A program made the position numbers and the translations under genes. Below the pieces are notes generated by a model that was given only the letters and a program-made list of their open reading frames with translations, made no database searches and was not told the DNA's origin. DNA of 45,924 bases. Origin: Allomyces macrogynus ATCC 38327. Lineage: Eukaryota; Blastocladiomycota; Blastocladiomycetes; Blastocladiales; Blastocladiaceae. Shown here piece after piece: positions 9,702 to 21,740 of the stretch; within the stretch, counting starts at the first letter, position 1, and each line of letters begins with the position of its first letter. The stretch is from NCBI GenBank assembly GCA_000151295.1, contig GG745339.1:1255320-1301243 (forward strand), given 5' to 3'.

Positions 9702-12700
9702 ATGAGCCGCACCGCGTCGGCCACGCACCTGTTACCCGGCGAGGTGCAGCTACCCGTACCAGACCCGGCCAATAGCGCCGACGACATTGCCCTGCACGAC
9801 GTGCACCTGGGCGCGCCGATTCCCGTCATAAACGGCGGTGACCGGCCATCACTTGATGCACGCGGCGCCGGTGCGATTAAGGCGCCGCTGATCACGGCCG
9901 CTAGCGCCGTCCCGCCCGCGACCGACGCGCGCGTTCCCGCTCCAGCCGCTGCAGCAGGTGGAGATGAACCGCCGCCGCAAGTCGCCCCGTTCCTGTCCAT
10001 GTTCCGGTTCGCTGGCCCGTGCGATTACGCGCTCATGGGTGTCGGTCTGGTCGGGGCTATCGCGTACGGTCCGTGCCCGGCCGCCTTCCTCCCCGCAAAT
10101 AATCCGCGCCTGACCCTCCCATCCTCGTCCAGGCATCACGAACCCGCTCATGTCCGTGCTTCTGGGCAACGTCATCAACCCCTTCATCGACTACGCGCAA
10201 GCGCGTGCTATTCTCGGTCCGGGCCCGCAACTCGATGCTGCGACCGAGGTCCTCCGCTCAAACGTGACAAGCGCGGTCCTGCTATTTGTTGGGATCGGTG
10301 CCGCGACCATGGTCGCGGCGTACCTGATGCAGGCGTCGTTCATGTGGGCCGGCGAGCGGCAGGCACGGCAGGCAAGGGCGCATTTCATGCGTGCCGTGAT
10401 GCGGCAGGATTTGGCGTGGTTTGATAATAACAAGGCGGGCGATTTGACGACGCGGTTGACGAGGTACGCTTGGCATTGGTGAGGGGAGGAGGGTATGCCA
10501 GGCGGGAGGGAGAGCGGAGGGACTGATCTTCCTGAGTGACATGTGTGTAGTGACGCATTGCATTTCCAAGAAGGCGTCTCGGAAAAAGTGATTCTCGCCA
10601 TCGCCTACCTGATCCAGTTCTGCACCGGGTTTGTGATCGCGTTCATCGTCAGTACGTTTCTCTCCCCTTCCCTCCTCCTCTGATCGTCCCCGATCCTGCC
10701 CCTCACACCTAGCCCCCACCTCCGGCCATAGGCTGGAAACTCACGCTGGTCCTGATGGCCACATTCCCGTTCTTCGGCGTGTCGGGCGTGATCGTCGGCA
10801 AGGCCTTTTCTGAGGGCACTTCGCGGTCGCAGGCCGCCTACGCGCAAGCCGGTGCTGTTGCACAGGAAGTACTCGCCAATATTCGCACGGTCGTTGCGTA
10901 CGGCGGCCAGGCGCGCGCGCTCGTCAAGTTCTCGACACTGCTCGAATCGACGGTGCGCGCGGGACGGCGTAAAGCTTGGATCACGGGTGCTGGGCTCGGC
11001 GTGTTTTTCGGGTTGTTGTTCCTGCTATGTGGGCTTGGCGCGTGGTATGGGGCCAAGTTGGTGCAGAGTGGGGAGATCAGGGGCGGTGACGTCGTGGTAC
11101 GTGGACTTTCAGCGCTAGAGGCGCAGGTCAAGACGTTGTGAAACTCACGGGTGTCGGGTTGTAGAAAGTGCAAATGGCCGTGATCGTCGGCGCGTTCTCG
11201 ATCGTCAACCTGTCCCCGTCGGTCCAGGCCGTCGGCAAGGGCCGCGCTGCTGGGTTCCGCTTATTCGAGGTCATCGACTCGCAGCCGACCATCGTTGACG
11301 GGACCAAGACGCTGCCGGACTTGACCGGCCGGATCACCTTCGAGAACGTCGTCTTTGCGTTCCCATCGCGGCCGGCCGTCAAGGTGCTTACCGACTTCTC
11401 GCTCAACATTGAACCGGGCACCACTGTCGCGCTTGTCGGGTCAAGCGGGTCCGGCAAGTCGACGACGATCCAGCTGCTGCTGCGGTTCTTTGACGTCCTC
11501 GGCGGCGCGATGAAAGTCGACGGCGTGCCGCTGCCAGAGTTATCGTTGCAGTGGTACCGGCAGCGGATCGGCTACGTCCCGCAAATGCCGGTGCTCTTTG
11601 ACGCGACGATCGAGGAAAACCTCAAGCTCGGCGCGATCGACGGGACGGAGGTCACGCAGGAAATGATGGAGCGGGCGTGCCGCGACGCCAACGCGCACGA
11701 CTTCATCATGGGTCTGCCGCAGGGGTACCAGACGCCTGTCGGCGAGGCTGGCGCGCTGTTTAGTGGTGGGCAGAAGCAGCGGTTGGCGATAGCGCGCGCG
11801 CTGATCAAGAACCCCAAGGCACGGAAGGAGCATGTCCCTGTTGTTTGTGATTTGGACTCTTTGATGTAGACTGACCGACTTTGTATCCATTTCGCGCCAC
11901 AGATTCTACTCCTCGACGAGTCGACTTCCGCTCTCGATACCGAGTCCGAGAGTATCGTGCAGGCCGCGCTTGACAAGGCCGCGCGGGGCCGCACGACCAT
12001 CACGATCGCGCACCGACTCGCATCGATCCGCACCGCCGACAAGATCGTCGTCATGGACAAGGGCCACATCGTCGAGACCGGCACGCACGAGTCTTTGATC
12101 GCGCAGGGCGGCATGTATGCCGGTCTCGTCAAGGCGCAGGAGCTCAAGGGCGAGACGGGCACGTCCAAGCTGGCCCCCGCCGACCTGACCATGCGCCGCC
12201 CGTCCGCAACCCCGAGCGCCGCCACCACCGTCATGGCGATCGCCAAGGACAAGAAGCCCGACGTGATCGACCCAAAAGTGGCACTGCTCGCAGAACTCGA
12301 CAAGGAGGAGCGCGAAAAGGCCGAAATGGAGCGCATCTTGCGCGAGCACTCACTGTCGCTGTGGCGCGTCGTCAAGCTGCAGTGGAAAGAGTGGCCGGTG
12401 CTTGTCGTCGGGATTATCATGGGCACGCTCAACGGGCTCATTTGGCCGGCATTCGGACTCGTCATTTCCGAAATGCTCGACATGTTCAAGTACACGGGCC
12501 AGGAGTTGCAGGACAAGGCGTTTTTCTGGTTCATGGTCTTTCTCGGACTCGGGCTCGGCAACGTCGTCATCAACCTGTTCCAATTTGGCTGTTTCGGGGT
12601 CGCCGGGGAGCGGCTCACGCGCCGGATTCGCGAGACCACGTTTGCCGCGATGCTGCGCCAGGAAATGGGCTGGTTCGATGACGAAAAGCACGGGACGGGC

Positions 12701-14218
12701 GCGCTCACTGTGCAGTTGTCGGAGCAGGCGGATCTGATCCAGAACTTGACGGGACCGAATGCAGCAAACCTGCTGCAACTCGTGGTCGCGATGGGCGCAG
12801 CGATCGGGCTCGCGTTCTACTACTCATGGCAGCTCACGCTCGTCGTGTTTGCGTGCGTGCCCGTGATCGCGCTCGGGTCTATGTTCGAGGCCAAGATCAT
12901 GCAGGGCGCGCTGAATAAGACGCGGCTCGCGTACGCCGAGGCCGGACAGTCGGCCTGCGACGCGATCCAGAATATCGTAATGGTCAAGGCACTTGCGCGC
13001 GAAGAGTACTTTGACAAGATTTATTTGCGCCGTGTCAAGGTGCCGTACGTGGCCGGTGTGCGCAAGGCGGTGATTGGCGCGTGGGGGTTCGGGTTCTCGC
13101 AAGCTGTGCAGGTCCGTCTTTCTCTCGATCCACTCTATTCTCCTTGGCTTTCTCCACCCTCTCCACCCTCTCCACCCGACCATGATTTGATTTGATATTC
13201 GATGCGTGAGTAGTTCTGGGTCTACGCGGTCGCCTTCTACGCCGGGTACCGGTTCGTCGAGCAAAACAGCATCCAGACGGGCAACCTGTTCCGGTCGATC
13301 TTCGTCATTCTCTTCGGCACCATCTCGTTTGCTCAAGCGGCCACGTTTGGCGGCAACATTCAAAAGGCCAAGGTCGCGGCCATTACCTACTTTGACCTGA
13401 TCGACCGCGTACCGCCGATCGACTCGGCCAACACCGACGGCCTGAAACCTGTCGACGTCGCGGGCAACGTGCAAGTCGAGAACGGCGTCTTTAGCTACCC
13501 GATGCGGCCGGACGTGACGATCTTGCGCGACTTCAACATCGAGGCGCTATCAGGCAAGACGGTCGCGCTAGTCGGCCCGTCCGGGTCCGGCAAGTCGAGC
13601 ACGCTCGCGCTCGCGTTGCGGTTCTACGAGTTGCAGCAGGGTGTGACCAAGGTGGAGGGGTACGACGTCAAGGAATGGAACCTCGCCCATCTGCGCGAAC
13701 AGATGGCCGTCGTGCTCCAAGATCCGACGCTGTTCATGGGCACGATTCGCGAGAATATTGCGTATGGGCACCCGGACCCGGATTCGGTCACCGACGCTGA
13801 TATCGAGCGGTGCGCGCGCATGGCTAACATCCACGACTTTATTGCCGCGCTGCCGGACGGGTACGCGACGCCCGTGTCCTCGTCCCAGTTGTCGGGTGGA
13901 CAAAAGCAGCGCGTGTGTATTGCTCGTGCGCTCGTACGCAACCCGCGCATCCTCCTACTCGACGAGGCCACGGCCGCGCTCGACTCGCAAGCCGAACGCG
14001 TCGTGCAGGCCGCTTTGGACGTGGCATCGCAAGGACGAACGACGATCACGGTCGCGCACCGGCTGGCCACGATCCAGAACGCCGACTTGATCTTTGTCAT
14101 CAAGCAAGGGCACGTCGTCGAGAAGGGCACGCACGACGAGTTGCTCGCGATGCGCGGCTTGTACCACACGCTCGTGCAGAAGCAGCAGCTCATGAGCGGG
14201 AAGGGTGCGGCACGTTGA
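9702..14218 (+). CDS. ABCB/MDR-type full ABC transporter, copy 2 (7 exons)
   Basis: The model is exons 9702-10068, 10133-10463, 10551-10651, 10732-11096, 11165-11818, 11903-13111 and 13214-14218, giving 1343 aa, the usual length for a full ABCB protein. Exons 2-5 are exactly as long as in copy 1 (331, 101, 365, 654 nt). NBD1 has Walker [10 protein letters not shown] (about residue 480), signature LFSGGQKQR (586), Walker B ILLLDES (607) and H-loop IAHRLAS (640). TMD2 spans about 757-1040. NBD2 has Walker [10 protein letters not shown] (1131), signature LSGGQKQR (1235), Walker B ILLLDEA (1255) and H-loop VAHRLAT (1291). All catalytic residues are present. Intron 5 appears to start with GC instead of GT. 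The start at 9702 is preferred over the in-frame ATG at 9594, because similarity to copy 1 begins near 9702. Confidence 0.93.
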
Positions 14219-14941
14219 TGAACGCGCGGGTCGTGAGCATTGGTGCTTGTTTGTCAGAATGACTTCCATATGTTTATAGACGCTGGCATTGGATGAAGAT
14301 GAGGGCGCCGACCAGTGAAATGTGTGTGTTTGGATGAGGGAACGGTGTGCACGAAATGGAACGCTTCCACATCCTCAGTCGCCCAAACGCGAGCGCGCTT
14401 TTTCTCCGGCTGTGTTTGAACAATTGGGGCCGCTGCTGCTGTCCATCAAAAGGATCAATAAAGAGGCCTCGCTGCTGTTGTATATACAAACAAGTGTGAT
14501 TTCTGGCTGAAGAGAAAGATGGGTTCAAAAGGTGACATTTGAGGTTTAAAGTGTCCACACATTTCGGTCGATTTGGGCCAGCACACCTCCAGCCTCACTG
14601 CAACACAAATGATTCATTTCCGCCCATTCATGACTTTCAACGTTATACCTTCGAAGGTTCGCGCCCGTGCTCCGTTCCATGCACCGGCGGCGCTGAAGTG
14701 GTGGTCGGGTCGCGGCGCGGCAGTGTCGCTGGAGCCGCCTTCTCCATCTATCCCATCGGCAATCCTGACCCTCTCCGTGCCCCAAGTTCGGCCAAGGCAA
14801 GGGCCTTTTCGGCAGGAGTCATGGAAAGAGGCCCATTGTCGGACCATGCACCGATTGCGTGTCGCCGTGCAGCATGGCCGGGCATTGGACTCGAAGGGGA
14901 GGCTTTTCGCCATGGGTCCAATGCAGTATCCCCGTTTCCGA
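14219..14941. other. 3' flank of ABC copy 2, no gene seen
   Basis: Short overlapping open frames occur on both strands without recognisable motifs. The DNA from 14219 to about 14530 is less GC-rich, as expected of a 3' UTR and spacer. Confidence 0.35.
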
Positions 14942-15397
14942 TCAGCTGTCGCGGTTGTGCTCTAGAACACATGTCGAACTGTTTAGAAACCCTTGAGCAT
15001 CGGGTTGTCGGCGTGGGCGATTTCCCTGGACACGCGCACTGACCTGATCAATGCGTGTTGCCACTTGGAACATTTCGAACCGCAGCGGGCTAATAAAGAG
15101 GGCGCCAAGTGGTGCCAAGACGTACCGCAGCCATTGCCGAGCGGCAAATGTTCTCGTTGCGCGACTGGCCATAAACGAAGCGATCGTATCGTCGCGATGC
15201 GCGCCATGTTGAGGGTCGAATTTGATCCACGCCCTCATCGCATCCAGCAAACCGACGACGATCAAGTCATCGATTTTTCGGCCCCACGCTCTCTTCGTCA
15301 CCAAACGCGGCCTCTCCACCGTAATGGGCTCAGTTGCACTAGTTTCCAGTGTCATTATCATCACCTCGTCGACAGACGCAGTGCGGGCGCGTGGCAT
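14942..15397 (-). other. unassigned open frame, possibly a gene remnant
   Basis: A 151-codon minus-strand frame has G/C-ending codons and one hydrophobic stretch (YVLAPLGALFISP), followed by a charged segment. In the next frame the tail instead reads EIAHADNPMLKGF before a stop, which hints at a frameshift or intron. I do not recognise the family. It sits between ABC copy 2 and the truncated ABC copy and could be a remnant. Coding status is unproven. Confidence 0.25.
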
Positions 15398-15483
15398 TGG
15401 CAGTGACGCGTCGCTGCTCGAAGCAGGTCATGCACAGGCGCAAGACAAGGTATAACCCGATCCGGCCGTTGCACGCACGGAAA

Positions 15484-15868
15484 ATGGAGCCGACGACAAC
15501 CCGAAAGTTGTGGCGTTTCTACAAATGTTCCGGTTTACCGACACCAATGACAAGGCGCTCATGGCCCTTGGGATCGCGGCCGCGATTGCACTTGGTGCGT
15601 GTCGGTTTTTAGCGTTCTCGTTCGAGGACATCGCTCATACTTTTTTCCATCCCAGGGATTACAACCCGCTCATTTCCGTCCTGCTCGGCGACATCATCCA
15701 CCCGTTCATCGAGTTTGCGCAAGCGCGCGCCATATACGGCCCAAGTTTGCAGATCGACGCGGCACGCCACGCGTTGAAAACCGAAGTTGTCGACACGTCC
15801 GTTCTGTTCGCGGGGATCGGCATTGCGACCATGGTCGCCGCGTGCCTGATGCAGGCGTCGTTCATTGC
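15484..15868 (+). pseudogene. truncated third ABC transporter copy (N-terminal part only)
   Basis: The frame reads FLQMFRFTDTNDKALMALGI, then NPLISVLLGDIIHPF and ATMVAACLMQASF. These match the end of exon 1 and most of exon 2 of the two intact ABC genes, including the intron position (GTGCGT after GCACTTG, CAG before GGATTACAAC). Homology stops at about 15868, where the intact copies continue with WAGERQAR, and a stop follows at 15906. There is no credible start. Splicing at the homologous sites would shift the frame by one base, whereas the unspliced read stays open. Confidence 0.8.
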
Positions 15869-16293
15869 CACAAGACTCTGTTGTCTTCTTCTTCCTCAAC
15901 GCGATTAGGGAAAGGTCGTGGCAGGGATACCGCGGTAAACACGGGGATAAGACAAGAAGCGACATGCAGCACAAATCTTTCGTCTCTCAAGCAACAGTTC
16001 AGTTTTGGCACTGAACGAAAACAACACAAGAACGACGAGTACTCCAACTGAATCGTGCCGTGAGCACGACGAGGTTAAGGGGGCTCAAGACAACGAGAAG
16101 CAAAAATTGAAACAAGCCGAGTCTGGAAGCAACCTGACGATGCACAACGGAAGCCTGACTTTACCATTCCCACCACCCTCACGGCAACACAAAAGACTTC
16201 GCAAAATCAATCGTCCGGCATGTATTTGAACCGCACGACAGCCCAAACGCACGCACGACGCGACCGACCAACCGCGATTCCGCGGCGAGTGGT
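15869..16293. other. spacer and 3' flank of the ubiquitin-L40 gene
   Basis: No coding frame that I can support. The sequence is richer in A than its neighbours and lies downstream of the minus-strand ubiquitin-L40 stop codon and of the truncated ABC copy. Confidence 0.4.
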
Positions 16294-16938
<645 letters not shown>

Positions 16939-17465
16939 CTTGGAAGGGGTGGCTGCAGAAATTGAAGAATCGGGACGGAATCGAGCAAAATTTCGCAGAT
17001 GGCGAGGTCGACGAGCGCAAGCACACGAGTGGCAGCGCGGGAGGAGCAAAATCGGGCGTTACGGCGGTCGTTGGCCGACGGATGGACGAGCGTGGCCACG
17101 GGGTGGGGCAGTAGCGTTTCGATGCGGCGGCGAAGTTGCCGGGGGCGAACATAGACGAGACGGGCGGCGCGGCGTTAATTCGGGCTGGATCATGGTCGTG
17201 GTGGATGTGGTCGCAGCGTTGCTGGTGGTTTTTGCAGCGGGTTATCGAGTTGGTGGTGGTGGCCAAACGGACCTTGTCCCTTTGAGAAAGAAACGTGGCC
17301 GCGGGGGAAGGGAGTCTCAGCAAGGGCGGTCGAACTTGCACTGTCTGGGTGCTTGCGGCGCCACTTGGCTGAGGCAAGCAGGGGAGTGTTAGTTGGAGTC
17401 GCCCTGTCACAACTATCGAACCACAGCGCCTCGCACAGTCCCGATCACAGTCGAGCGATGCCCTC
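16939..17465. other. upstream region of the ubiquitin-L40 gene
   Basis: This GC-rich stretch should contain the ubiquitin-L40 promoter. Overlapping open frames on both strands are compositional. I see no TATA box immediately upstream of the start. Confidence 0.35.
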
Positions 17466-18266
17466 TGACCCTCCCTTGCCCGAAACCGCGGCCGGCCATG
17501 CACTCCCGAATCCCTCTCTCCGCAACTTGAAGCAACAACGCCAGCAGCGGCGTCTTCCTCGTCTCCCGACCTTCGAAACGACGACGACGACCCGCCCGCT
17601 CCTGGGCCCGCTGTCTTTGGCCACAAATGCCGCCCGCACAGCACGCTTCTTGCCGCCTTTGCGCGTTACCAAATCGAAGCTATAAAGCTGATGGATGCCG
17701 TGACCGACGGCGGTAAGCCCGCACGACGACCACTCGCGCTCCAACTGCACGTCGCGCTGCAATTCGGGCAAAGTTGCTGCGTCCCCTTTGCGTCCTTGCG
17801 CGTCTGCACGCTCCTGCTCCCCGCTCCGCCCGGCACCGCACGGTACGGTGCAGGCGCGCATTGCCTCCCGCTGCAACACGACTCGCCGCAAGGTGGGATG
17901 GAAGGGGACGTGAGCGACGCGGCATTTCGCATTGTGCGGCTCGTTTCGCTCCATCGACCCTGTATTTACAAGCACTCGCTGGCTCCATGGCCTCTCCCTC
18001 TGTAGTGCAGCAAGCCCCTCGATGCCAGCGTTTTTTGCTCTCCAGTTTAATTCGCACGCGCGACAGCGCGATTCGGCAGGCAAGACTGACGACAGGCTGA
18101 TGGAGATGATGTTGAAGGACTTGTGGATGCCCTTGGTCGGTTTACAGTCCAGGCGGCGCTTTTTCGTTTTCCCTTTCTTTTCCTCTGCAACGTGTGTGAT
18201 CAGTTGTGGCACATCCTGTGGAATAATATTTGTGTGCATTGTCGAGAAATCGAAACGCCATTGCAT
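17466..18266. other. unassigned coding-like region, strand uncertain
   Basis: On the plus strand a frame is open from just after the TGA at 17466-17468 to 18005 without an early ATG. It includes an acidic and proline-rich segment and then FGHKCRPHSTLLAAFARYQI. On the minus strand a 273-codon frame (18266-17445) covers the same DNA. Both have G/C-ending codons and neither matches a family I know. One of them may be a real exon with missing partners. Confidence 0.25.
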
Positions 18267-18269
18267 TGA

Positions 18270-20235
18270 GAAATCACGTTTGCAGCTGAAGTGTAAATCA
18301 ATCCCAATATTGATCCGCCAATCGAATTCACGATTGAATGAGAATCGATTTAGCGTTGATGATGTATAAAGTGATTTTCAAATCAATTTTGCCAAAAGCA
18401 ATTTAAAAGTTTAAATCGGTTTTGGGCTTCAGTGGTGTACCTTCACATGTGGTTGGTGCAGCTCCTTTCAGTTCACAGTTAAGCACAGGTCAATCAAAAG
18501 CGCAAGAATATGGTGTGGGTTTGGCAGTGTGGTCTGGATTAGTTCAGACACAATTGCAGCAGTCAGGAACATTTCTATCCACCTGGTGAGCTTGTTGCTT
18601 GTGATTGCTGTGTATGTGTGACACCAGAGGTGGGCTGGCCTGGATCATGTAGCAGCAAACCTGTCAGCCCAGTCCACCCAGACTGTGCAGTATGACCTTA
18701 GGGAGCACCAAACGGGCCCTGGAAGTGATGCTGATGCAAAGGTGCGAAATGATGTGTGCTTGGGCGCCCATGCTGCATTGGCAAGTGAGGTACATAATGG
18801 TCCTGCATGTCATTGGCACCACACTTAACACTTGGGCCCTTGGCAGTGCAAATTGAGTGAAGTGGGGGTTTGAATCCGGCCATCATCAATAAGTCCTTGA
18901 CTTTGATAAACACCCTGAAGAGGGCCACCAAAGATCATAGAACGGCTTATTGCATTTTTCTTGGCATATGCATTCTGGCATGGTTCTGGTTGTTAACCCA
19001 ATCCATTTCAGGCTCCTGACACCAATGGCAGCACACGTTCCAGAGACCCAATTCTTCGCCTAAAACTTCAAAATGTAGCCCTCATTTTCTCTTTTGTAGT
19101 CCATCTTTGGTTTCTGTTTTGATTGAGACCTGACCACATGGTGGGGTTCAGCTTCTGAAACCATCAACTGCTGATTGTCCCAACGTATCACCCTCTTCAC
19201 AACTTGAAAGCCGACAAAATCGATTCTCGTGAGCTTCAATGGCCTGTTCCTGCCTTTTGACGCCATTGACAGTCTCATTGGAATGGGTGACAGTGTCTCC
19301 CAACGTTTTGGCAGGCGCGACACCCGCCCAGGCTGATCTCCACAAGTTTGAAAGGCAGAAATATGTTGCCGAGAGTATCAGCTATCCTATGATACCGTTG
19401 GATTTGGGTGTCTGATCAGCTTGAGTCTGGCGCCTGGGGTGGACATCTGTGTCAGGTGTCACAACACAGCAAATCATGGCCAGCCATATTTTCTCTTGCA
19501 TCTCACCGCCACACGCCAACTAAAACACCATAGAGTAAATTTGGAAGCTGTTAAATTCATTATATGAGCTCATAGGCTCATGTTGGATCCATTAGCAGCA
19601 GCAGAACCAAGCTGTGCCTATTTCAGCTGGCATCATGATTGCATGGGTCAAATTGAACTCCAGACGTACCATAACCAAGCTCAAAATGTGCTCTGAGATG
19701 AGAGCTATCTTTCCTGTCCATTTAGCGTCATCTGGGGCTGGCAGGGATGCATAGTGAGCATTCATGTCTTGCTGCCCCAGCCACCCCAAATTTCCATCTT
19801 GCCAGTGTGGCGCCTCACCATTTTGACATGACCACCAGAATGAAGCCCGTTCTCTGGGCATTCCTTTGATGTCATTGTAAGTAGAAGAGGACGACAAGTG
19901 GTTGAAAAAATCGGTTTGTGAAGTGATTGGACATGGAATGGAGTGGGTTAATGAGGACCCATCCGAAAGTTCCCTGTCTTCTTAAGGACGAAAGCATTGT
20001 GGTCCAACGGTTTGTTAACTGGAGGAACACACAGGTCCGAATCTTGTTGATGTCGAAAACCTAAGATTTCATCGTGCTCATGTTCCAGTGTGTAAGGAGA
20101 CTCAAGTCCTCTTGCAGGACTTCAATTTCTTTCTTTCTAACTGCCGTTATTGGTGGCAAGTTCTCAGGACACATCCAAGGCCACAGAAAATACACAAAAC
20201 TAAATTTGACCTCCACCCCACCCCAGCTCCTTTAC
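18270..20235. other. CpG-poor, gene-free block 1
   Basis: Base composition changes here: many consecutive 60-base rows carry zero to two CG dinucleotides, while TG and CA are frequent. The flanking genes are CpG-rich. No coding exon is recognisable. A box-A-like motif at 20000-20010 and a weak box-B-like motif at 20034-20044 are too close together for a tRNA. The block looks like old repeat DNA altered by cytosine deamination. Confidence 0.6.
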
Positions 20236-20237
20236 TT

Positions 20238-21413
20238 TTACGCCTGCGACGCGGCCACCCCCACTGCAATCGCCGCCATTTGCCGCTGCATATCCTCGCG
20301 ATCCACATCGTGCGCGTCCTCGACCTCACCAAACCGGGCAATCTGCGACATGACCTCGACACGCGCCGCATCGCTCGCCTGCTGGCCCGACAGTCGGCCC
20401 TCGACCAGCGCGAGCCCAATCACAAACGACTTGGACGCGAGCACGGCCTTTTCAAAGCACGCCATTTGGTGCGGCGTGTACTGGTCGACGTGCGCGCGCA
20501 AAACGGCCTTGGTCGCGGCCGGTTGCTTCGGCGCGAGCAGCGACGTGGTCGTGTTGAGTTCGATATTGAAGGTCGTGCGCACCCAATCGACGAGCGGGTC
20601 CCAGTGCTGCTGCTGCAGCTCGACGAGGCATTCGGGGTGGTCCGAGTGGTAGCTGTTGTAAAGGGGGCGTTTTTGGTCAGTTCGGAAGATCGAGTTTCGT
20701 GATCACGGAACGTGACGTGAACGTGCCACGTCGCGTCCGTGTCGAGGAACTTCATCAATTTATCGGTCGCGTCGGCACGCACTTCCGGGTCGGTCATGTC
20801 GTCTTGTGCGCGGACGACGAGCGACGTCTAAAATCCGAATTCAGGTTCAGCAGCCAGGTCCATTCCCGCGCACCCTGATCAATCGGGAACCAGCATACCA
20901 GGGGCAGAGAGTAGGGCTTGATCAGCTTATCCTGCGACTCCCACTCGCCCGAGACCATGTAGGCCATGTGCCGGTGCGCGGCGGGCACCGTGAGCGGTGT
21001 GCCTTTGGGCGTCTTGACTGCGCGTCCGTCGAGGAGCACGTTGTAGCCATCTACCGCAGTCTGAAATGAGCGGCCATTTGGCCGGAGAAGAACGCAAGCA
21101 ACGGATTGAGCGCACTCTCGCCCTCCTTGAGCGACACGGCGCGCCAGAACCGCTTGAGCTGCGGCGGCTTGGGTGCGGCTATCACATCAACAATCAACCA
21201 GGATCAATTTCGCACCGCAAAGCGACCGCTAGACTCGAGATCCAGGAACATACGGCTGGCAGCGGCATCGAAGCGGGTGCTCGTCACCGACAGGGCACGG
21301 CGAGCGGAGCGTGCAGCAATTCGGGGCGCGGCGGGTCGTGCAGCAGGCGTGGAGGCGCGGAGGACCGACCGAACGGCGGCCGGGATCATCGTGAACGTAT
21401 TGTTGGACAACAT
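20238..21413 (-). CDS. ATP12: ATP12-type F1-ATPase assembly chaperone (5 exons)
   Basis: The model is exons 21413-21227, 21178-21116, 21050-20899, 20827-20730 and 20652-20238, giving about 304 aa. Atp12/ATPAF2 is a mitochondrial matrix chaperone that holds the F1 alpha subunit during ATP synthase assembly. The N-terminus is Ala/Arg-rich with few acidic residues, as in a mitochondrial presequence. Family motifs are KRFWRAVSLKEGENGYNVLL, DGRAVKTPKGTPLTVP, EWESQ, LIKPYSLPLTSLV, KFLDTDATYHSDHPE and LQQQHWDPLVDWV. Several of these are intact only after splicing, which supports introns 2-4. Intron 1 is least certain: 21226-21179 (48 nt) is preferred, and a donor at 21215 with an acceptor a few bases further on is the alternative. 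It is divergently paired with the LYRM7/MZM1 gene. Confidence 0.88.
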
Positions 21414-21740
21414 GACGAGTGCGGGCGGTTCTAAATCGTCTTTTCGCTCGCCGGTTGCACAGTTTGGTGCTGATCTCGCGGTGATTGGTGATCTCGTGGT
21501 GGTTGGTCGAAGTTGATGTGATTTGTTCAGCAGAAAGCACGCGGTGATCGCTGCACATGATGGGTGACGACCACACTGACGGCCGTGGCAGCGATATTAC
21601 GTGGTCGATCCACCGCAACCAAACAGATGCTTATCTGCTGTAGGAACCACCGCAGCATCGTTTGCGATTTCCTGCTTGTTGCAAATTATAATTGCTAGAC
21701 CGCCGCTCAACCGACCAACAGCACCGTATCTTGCCGCTCC
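21414..21740. promoter_or_regulatory. bidirectional promoter region between ATP12 and MZM1
   Basis: The 327-bp gap separates the start codons of two divergent nuclear genes for mitochondrial assembly factors. It contains repeated short motifs such as gtgattggtgat and ggtggttggtcg, which include CCAAT-like (attgg) elements at 21481-21510 and again near 21604-21630 (ccgcaaccaaac). No TATA box is evident. Shared regulation is inferred from the arrangement. Confidence 0.5.

Noticed and set aside
19995..20050. possible tRNA or SINE promoter (A and B boxes)
   Set aside because: The box A match is good, but box B has two mismatches and the spacing is about 34 instead of roughly 44 bases; no cloverleaf can be drawn.
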